From Okapia johnstoni (lineage: Eukaryota > Chordata > Mammalia > Artiodactyla > Giraffidae), in NCBI GenBank assembly GCA_024291935.2, contig CM044313.1, positions 83,203,001 to 83,267,000 on the forward strand: a DNA stretch of 64,000 bases, given 5' to 3'. Positions 56,839-64,000 of this stretch are shown here, piece after piece. The first letter of the stretch is position 1, and the number at the start of each line of letters is the position of its first letter. The notes under the pieces are model-generated. The model was given only the letters and a program-made list of their open reading frames with translations, made no database searches and was not told the origin of the DNA. The position numbers and the translations under genes are program-made.

Positions 56839-57334
56839 CTAGAGTACTTTGAGGCATACTATTAAAAATAAAACTGTAATAAGCCTTGGGCAGTTAAGAG
56901 GGATGTGGTGGTACTTTCTAAGCTGGGGCAGGAGGTCACATACCAAATCTGAAAATGAATAGAGACCCTATAAATCAATCATAATGTAACCTGAAATGAA
57001 AGACTTTAATTTCCATGTTCATATAAGATCTAAGTATGGGGAGAAGATGAATAAAATGAACTGTGAATGTCCTATTCATTTTTATACAAAGCTGGCACTA
57101 TTGGCCTGTTATTACTAAAGCATGCATTCCTTCACTTTGCTGACTTCCTTCACTGTGTTTTCAAGTTCTGGCCTCATGCTTAGGAAGTCAGTTGCTATCC
57201 CAAGATTGTAAATATATATTTATCTAATTTCAGTAAAGTTACAGTTTTGTTTTATACTCTTACTCTTTAATTCTTATGGGATTTATTTTGTATAAAATAT
57301 GAAGGAAGAATCTGTTTGCCCCAAAGTGCTATGT
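56839..57334. other. unannotated non-coding DNA
   Basis: No repeat or gene recognised. Confidence 0.4.
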
Positions 57335-57415
57335 ATGTTGTCTTATCATCCCAGTATCTCTCCAGCATTGGGCACAGGAGGGTCTCAGTAAATATTATAG
57401 AATGAATAAATTAAT
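57335..57415 (+). mobile_element. L2 3' scrap
   Basis: 'cagtatctctccagcattgg', 'gcacaggagggtctcagtaa' and 'atattatagaatgaataaat' match the sense L2 tail. Confidence 0.55.
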
Positions 57416-57841
57416 GACTGATGAGTCTAAACCTTCCAGAAACTTGCCAGGGTTCCCTTGGGACCAACAGTAAGTGATTGTAAGACTGACTCAGATTAAA
57501 GTGAAAAGCTAGGCCTAAAGCTAAACGGCTTTTGTAAGGCTGATATCTGCTGCTTTGGGCTATAATTAAATGATCTAACTTGTTGTGGGAATATACTGAT
57601 AAATTCACTGAGACTTGAAAGGGAAAGATGTTTCTCATTTTCTTTAAAATTATATTTTTTGATTCCTGAGAAATATGTATATGTTACATATATTGCATAT
57701 ATATAAATGCATGTATAAATATCCTTACAATTTTGACATTATTTTTGAATTTGAGATACAAACATTTGAATCTATTCATCTATCTACCATCTGTTTGGGT
57801 ATATATACATACATATTAAGCACAAAAGGCACAAGAATTTA

Positions 57842-58080
57842 ATATTTAAGAGTATGGGCTATCAAGACTGCCAGGATTTAATCTTAGCTCTGACATGTAC
57901 TAGCTGTGTGACCTTGGGCAAGTTGCTTAACTGCTCTATCTCCCAGTTTTGTATGTAAAATTGGATGATTAATAGTGTTTTCTTCAGAACATTGTTGTGA
58001 ACATTAAATTCATGTAACCATTTAGAATAGTGCCTGAAATATTGTAAGTGCTGTCTAAGTGTTAGCTTTTATTATTATCC
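57842..58080 (+). mobile_element. MIR SINE, near full length
   Basis: The best MIR in the window: 'aagagtatgggctatcaaga', 'actagctgtgtgaccttggg', 'caagttgcttaactgctcta' and 'aagtgttagcttttattatt' in the right order. Confidence 0.9.
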
Positions 58081-59825
58081 TACTCATTTCCAATAGTCTT
58101 TCTTGTGTTCTCGAAAGTAACAGATTCAAAATATCTTTAAGATATTTTAAAAGAACATTTAGGATTTATTGAATGAGAGAGGAAAAAAATCACTTAGCAA
58201 AAAAGCAATTGCTTTATTTAGCATAGAAAATATATAGTAACACACATGAATACTAAAACTGTAAAAGAAAAAAATTCATAAAAGAACAATGTTTAAGTTT
58301 GAATTCTGAAAATAAGATACACAGATTGAAAGTGTAAACTCAGAGGTGCATCCTGTTTCCAAACACAAGAATTAAAAAATCAAAATGACAGACTTCTGCT
58401 GATCTGCTTAGGAAGGCATAAATTGTTAATCAGGCTCCAGGCAACATTGTTTAATACCAAGTTTAATAAAAATCTGCCTGGAGGAAGAAGAGGTCTGGTG
58501 GCCAATTTTGAAAGCTGGGCAGCTCTGTTTACATGCTTAGTCTCTCTAGCTCTGAGGACACCATTGATAGGGTTTCCTTTGAAATTGGCTTCTTTTAAAG
58601 GAGTCAAAATTATTAAACACTATAGCATGGGATGGAAAACTTGAATTTTTTCATTGGTGTGAATAAACTTGAAAAGGAAATAAATTGGAGAAGTATTTAT
58701 TTAAGAGAATCTTTTGCAGTTTGTATGAGAAGAATTTCACAGTAAGCATTTATTGAGCCTTCACTATATGCTTACAGTTGCTAGTGATGCCTTCATCTTA
58801 AAACTGTGATCTTGAGATGAAAGAAGTGATATTTTAAAACCATTTTCTCCTTTCTCCCCAGCCAGTATTTGTTCATTCCACAAGGCATCTTGTATTTGTA
58901 TCATGTGGGCTTTCTCTATGCAGGGAATCAAGAAAATTTCCCAAGTGTTGGCATTGTTTTTAGGAGAACTTGTCAATCAGGTGAAAACTAAATTGGAAAG
59001 TATTTGACAAGTGCAGTATCTCCTGAGCAGTTGGAGCCTTGTACCTACTTCTTTGGATTACTCAGTTTAAAACACAGCCCAAATTTCACTTGCTTTTAAG
59101 TCCTTCTTGATAACATCATGGATATTATTGCCTATTTCTTAATTACAAATCAGGGCACGTTTGGCTCTTGTTTTCATGATTGGTTTTTCTAAACAGCTGT
59201 GATTTTCATATGGAGAAAAAAAGTAAGCCATTTAAAAATTTATTTTAATGTAGTGAGAAATTGGGAAGCAAACATATGCTCTGTTAAAGTTCAGAATATC
59301 CACAGTGCAAAGCAAACTTCTTGTTCTTTGGTGCACAATTAACCCAGCATAGATTTCAACAATTTCTCCCCTCTCTGTCCGCTATATAAAAATCTTTCAT
59401 TACATCAGACTAAACTAAATCACTTGGGAGCATTTTACTCTTTTGTAGCTTTCAGCTTCATATTTTAAATAAAGTAACTGTCCTATTTAGGATTCTAGTT
59501 GGTGAGAAAGTCATTTCACACGATCACTCGACATCTAGTAGTGTCCTTCCCTGTATTGGGTCATCTCTTAATTACATTGTTTTTTTAGAACACAAAGTAA
59601 ACACACATTTAAACTCAAGGTGGGGAGAAGTTGAAAAATAAAACTATGGTGCTGTTTGTAACGATATCTTGAAATGTGGCATCTGAGAAAAGCATACTGA
59701 AGAAGGGAAGTATCACGAGACAAAGTTTTAAAATACGAGACCTGTATTTGGTGTGCCTGCACTTATTTCAAAGGCACTTTACCTTCAGGTAAATATACTT
59801 TCCTTGAATTCAAAAATTATTGCAG

Positions 59826-59873
59826 AGCTGGATCTGGAGGTTTGGAACCACCTCCTCTTGATGACACTAACCA
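59826..59873 (+). other. speculative 48-nt exon-like segment
   Basis: Preceded by 'aaaaattattgcag' and followed by GTAAGT (59,874-59,879). In the phase set by the donor at 51,242 it reads AGSGGLEPPPLDDTN with no stop. The acceptor pyrimidine tract is poor, and one open frame over 48 nt is expected by chance about half the time. Confidence 0.15.
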
Positions 59874-62800
59874 GTAAGTGACCCCTTCATTCTGTTATTT
59901 TAATAAGGATCTGCCCCAAACATCTCTTTCTTAATAAAAAGGGATATGAGTCAGAAAGAGAGTAAAACTGTGGCACTGATATTTATCACAAGGCCTCCCT
60001 CACAGAATTTATTTCTTATGAAACACTGACAAAATCTCAACTACATACTTTTATATAAGTAATTAACTAGCAGGTAGTTAGTTACTGGGAGATAGAGCAG
60101 CTCTACTTGATACAAATTAGGATCAGCAGTACTATACCAATCTTGGTGAATTTGATCATTTTTCATCGTGATTACTCAGTCCGACCACACAGTTTTTATC
60201 AGTGTTAAATCAGAACCTGTTGCTAAGAAGAGCTTAAAATATTTTAGTTGAGTGTGAAATTGAGCAGTTCCAAACATTTTATAAAATGGATGATAGTTGA
60301 TTAATAAAATTCCCCTTTTTTAATCCTGCAAAGGAGGTTTAAGCTTTGCAGCTAAAAATGTGATAAGCTCATTTTCATGACTGAAATCTAGAAAGCAACT
60401 GCTTTTTGACCTAAGAGTGCATACCTTGAACTACAGATCAATCAAACACCTTAGGAAATTTGTGTTTATCCACAGTTATATAAAGTTCATTTTTAAGAAA
60501 AAAAAAAAAAGATACCCCTTTAATAATGGGTATGGTTAAATTGAGCTGGCTGGGTTTTTAGAAAAACTAGATATAAATTTAAAACTTCTTATTTTACACT
60601 GAATAATTCACTATGTAATCAAATAGGTGGATTCATTGCCAGTGACACATTTTGGCCATGACCTCGGCAAAGCACAATTTTGGAGGACCTATTAATATAG
60701 TCAAAGATTGTATTGTTATTCCAAATGTTATTGTTAATCTCTATAAAGTTTAAATAAGGGATCCAAAAATACCTTTTGATAGAATGACTTTTATCTTTTG
60801 GGCTGTCTATTTGGCTTATCATTCCAAAAGTAATTCCGCTTTACTTTCTATTCATCCAAACAAGGAAGAAAACTAAGTCAGTCATTTTTCAACATTATGT
60901 TATTCATTATCTAACCCAGTGGCCTTGGACTTTTGGATTTCATGGAACATTAACAGTTATTTTTTTAAATAGGGGAGGGTTGACGTTGGGTTGCTTGCAG
61001 ATTTTAATTTTGTCAGGGGAAAAAACAACATAATTTATCCATACACTTTCATGCAAAAATTGACATTTTAACTCCAAAGAAGTGGGAAGGTCACTGTCTC
61101 AGTCCTGAAATTGAATAAATGGAGAGTTATAAAAAACACAATAAATAGGTTGCCATCATGTTTCATATCTGATCACTGACCAATAAACTTTTTTTTTTTT
61201 TTGCAAAGATGCACATGTGACTTTGGATAGCCTGCCAAATTACTGATACTCAAGACTACCATCAAATCATTAAAAATAAAATCCTACATTTTATCAGTCT
61301 CCCAAGTAATCATCAAAATTTTGAAGGAAAATTTTAATTCTTCTTTGCAATAGGAGCTTTACAAAAGTGTACAAACACATAAAATTCCTAAAGAGTTATA
61401 AATCCTTATTTTCTCCATAAGTTTCCAGGCCTTCTCCTTTATAGCATATTTATAAATAATGATATAGATTTAAATTTCTCTTTTAATTTTTAATGGCAGA
61501 ATTGAGTGGAGATGATAAAAAGTTATAATATTCTACAACTAGAACTCAGGTTACAGAAGAGATAGAGAAAATGAACAAAATGAATTCAGTTGATCCATGG
61601 ACAAGTCACTTCATTTCTCTGGTCATCAGGTGTTTCAATTATTCTGGTCAAAATAATCAAATCATTCCCATGCCCTCTGCTGCTCTGTATTTTTCAGAGA
61701 GTCACACTTTTACTTCTAAGATACCACAAGTGTTTGTTAACAGCACATTCATTAAATGCTTGGCTCAAACAGAAATTTCCTAGAAATTCAAACCAAAAAG
61801 GGGCTAAATAAACAGGATACAACATGTAGAATCCAAATGAATGACTTATATTTGGTCTTTATCACTTTTTTATACTTTAGGTTGTCAGGACACATAGTAT
61901 ATCTATTTATCTTGAAGAACAATAAAGATAATAGAAAAGAGTCAATATTCTTCAAAGCATTAAGAAAACCTTCCTTTGATTCTGCTGCGATTTCAGACCA
62001 CTTTTTAAAAGTGTACTCCTCTGCTTATTTTATGATCCATGCAGAATCATTTCCTTTAGATGGTGATTTTTTTAAAGGATAACTTTCAAATTTACATTCC
62101 ATGTTAGAGAAACATAGTGATTATGAACATGTTAATGATGTAATCATGTTTATAAAGTTGTATTTAACAATAGCAGTATTTATAAAGTGGAAAGTGCACC
62201 CTATATAAAAATGGTGACTTTAATTCTATTTCTATTCTTACATTTTCCCCTTATGTAAAAATTCACCTCCCATCTCTTTTCATTGTAGTAACTTGGAACA
62301 CCACCTCAACTTAATTTTTTCTTGCTGTTTTCCATTCCTATAACTTATTAGGTCTCCTGAACATCTTTTGGGCATATCTACCAAATTAGGGAATTACAGA
62401 AAGAGAAAAAACACAGTGCTCTTTTAATTGATGAAATATGAAGATAAATTATACCCTGTGTTGGCTAGCTTTGTATTCTCTAACTTCTTCCTAAGTTGTT
62501 CTCTTTCACAAGATAGCATTGAATATGGTGGGAAAAGCTTTGGACCCATGCTGCCCATTTATACTGCACATCAAATTTAATAGTAACATTCTGGCTTTAA
62601 TTAAACTTTTCCTCTTATAAATCTCAGCCAAGGTGATCTGATTTATAGAGGAAATGAGCACCCAACAGTGTTAGTGTAATGATATTAAATAGATGAAACA
62701 AGGTAAAATAATCTCTAATAATCTATGGGGATGGGGGACACACAACCTTCTGCATATGTGTCCACTCTGCATTTATGCATCTGTGCTCACAGCATTCATT

Positions 62801-63822
62801 CTTCAGTTAGTTTTCATTGTTGGAAGAGTTAAAATTTCCTGGATAGTTCAGTCTTGACCAGCTAGAATACTGGCTGTATCTTGACCCTTCTGACCCAATC
62901 ACTTAGGCTTAAAAGAACCTTACTCCCTTTACATCTGTAGTATATGAAGGTGTACCACCTTTTTCAAGGGTTATGTATACTTTTCTTGCCTTGTCTCCCT
63001 ACTTGTGGGTGATGGGGTTACAAAGACTGTACACTTTTGGCTGTAAACCTTAATTAGGGAAAACCTGAATTTTCTCATCTGATTACTTTGAGAAAGGGAG
63101 CGTTTCTTAGGAATAGGAACTTTAAAAATGTAGGCCAGTTTAATCTTCATAAGAGGAAAACTCAAAAATATTGTTTAGATCTAGGAAAGTGCCTTAAACT
63201 CTCATCTGTGTTCAAAATAAAACAAAAATCCTAGTGGAGAGAAAAAATGAAAAAAAAAAAAGAAGGAAGAAAAAAAATCAACCCAAGCTGTACATTTATT
63301 TTTTCATTGGAACAGTGTCACAACTGGGTGCTCTGTGTGTGTGAATTTTGATTTTCTTCTTTCAGCAATTTCCCCTATTAACATGATGTTCTTGAGTCTT
63401 TGTATTTAGAATCATTATTCAGAAAAAAATTTAAACCAGAGAAGGTTTGATTATCTACATTTTCACCTTTTTGTGAAGCAAATAAGGTAAGCTCAGTAGA
63501 CACTAGCTAGGCGAAACACTATTAAAAAATGCAATTCAGACTGAGTCACTGCTTGTTATTTTTATAAGCGAGACCCTAATTCTGATCGACCCCAAAGAAT
63601 GGGCTGCTGTGACTAAGCTAGCAGCAGAAGCAACTGGCTTCTGCTGGATGTTATCTCATTTGGACCACATTTCAAACTTTAGAACAGATTTTTAAATTGA
63701 AAGTTGAAACCTGCAGACCGTCAGCAGAAGAGGCTGATTCACAGAACTTATCTTGCTATGTAAGTTCCAGGCAGAGTTTTTTTTAAGGACTGGGTTACCT
63801 AAAATATGTTGTGATACATCAA

Positions 63823-63843
63823 AGAGAGAGAGAGAGAAAAAAA
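63823..63843 (+). repeat. (GA)n/A-rich repeat
   Basis: 'agagagagagagagaaaaaaa' type run (shortened here), simple sequence only. Confidence 0.85.
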
Positions 63844-64000
63844 AGACAAACACCTCCTGGAATAAGAGTGATATGCATCTAAACATCTTTTAGACTTTTA
63901 GTATATGCTTATTTGAATGGGGGCTTCTTTAAATTAGAAACCTCTAGTTCAGTATAACTTGTCAATGTTCATGGATCTCTGAAAGGCTAGTTAATTTTTT

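Larger units (their letters stand above)
58081..64000. other. repeat-poor block, 5.9 kb
   Basis: No ruminant SINE, LINE or LTR is recognised in the last 5.9 kb, a clear contrast with 0-57 kb. Poly-T lies at 61,187-61,202, an A-rich patch at 63,246-63,279 and (GA)n at 63,823-63,843. An AP-1 core TGAGTCA lies at 63,542-63,548. No protein-like gene is supported. Confidence 0.45.

Noticed and set aside
61756..62082. 108-codon plus-strand frame
   Set aside because: Low-information AT-rich composition, no motif, overlapped by other chance frames.
1..64000. CRISPR array, operon, prophage or other prokaryotic system
   Set aside because: The sequence is plainly mammalian. The only regular repeats are microsatellites and dispersed SINEs.
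1..64000. Functional tRNA genes in SINE heads
   Set aside because: The Bov-tA heads derive from a tRNA but are diverged, lack a complete cloverleaf and carry a BovB tail.

Overview
The window is nuclear DNA from a ruminant, almost certainly a bovid. It carries many tRNA-Glu/BovB-derived SINEs (Bov-tA and Bov-A2 types), six pieces of the BovB (RTE-class) LINE, four 3' ends of the ruminant L1, and a short mariner palindrome of the kind common in cattle and sheep. Older layers shared by all mammals (MIR, L2, MER5A, Tigger1, MaLR and ERV-L-like remains) lie underneath. Cattle, goat and sheep cannot be separated by eye. Names of repeat families come from remembered consensus features, not from a search.

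No intact protein-coding gene could be supported. The sequence reads as intergenic desert or a very large intron. The only gene-like signal is a GC-rich, CpG-containing block at about 50,920-51,260. It has a GC box, G-runs, a YY1-type element (AAGATGGCGCC) and a textbook splice donor (CAG|GTGAGT at 51,241/51,242), so it looks like a promoter plus first exon of a plus-strand transcript whose later exons are unseen. A 48-nt exon-like segment at 59,826-59,873 is in a compatible phase but is speculative.

Layout. 0-9 kb: MIR fragments, two SINEs, a 27-bp tandem duplication, a repeat-poor 2.2 kb block, an L1 tail, two BovB 3' ends and a SINE dimer. 9-17 kb: MIR, SINEs with clear target-site duplications, one BovB and a decayed ERV-L-like pol remnant with integrase and probably dUTPase. 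17-28 kb: an old hAT element broken by BovB and L1, SINEs, dinucleotide repeats and an L2. 28-31 kb: repeat-poor, with a perfect CRE. 31-41.3 kb: a MaLR-type LTR, a C-rich tract, MER5A split by a Bov-A2, the mariner palindrome with a miR-2284/2285-like arm, a solo ERV1-type LTR with 4-bp TSD, and an L2 broken by L1, SINE and another repeat. 41-50 kb: SINEs, a hAT fossil, a (GT)n tract and the best BovB reverse transcriptase fragment (YADD present). 50.5-52 kb: the CpG block. 52-64 kb: repeat-poor DNA with a Tigger1 derivative, one SINE and few MIR/L2 pieces.

There are no genes here that work together as a system. The interest lies in the candidate promoter and exon, the possible microRNA hairpin and well-dated nested insertions. 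I found no convincing evidence of an undescribed biological system.
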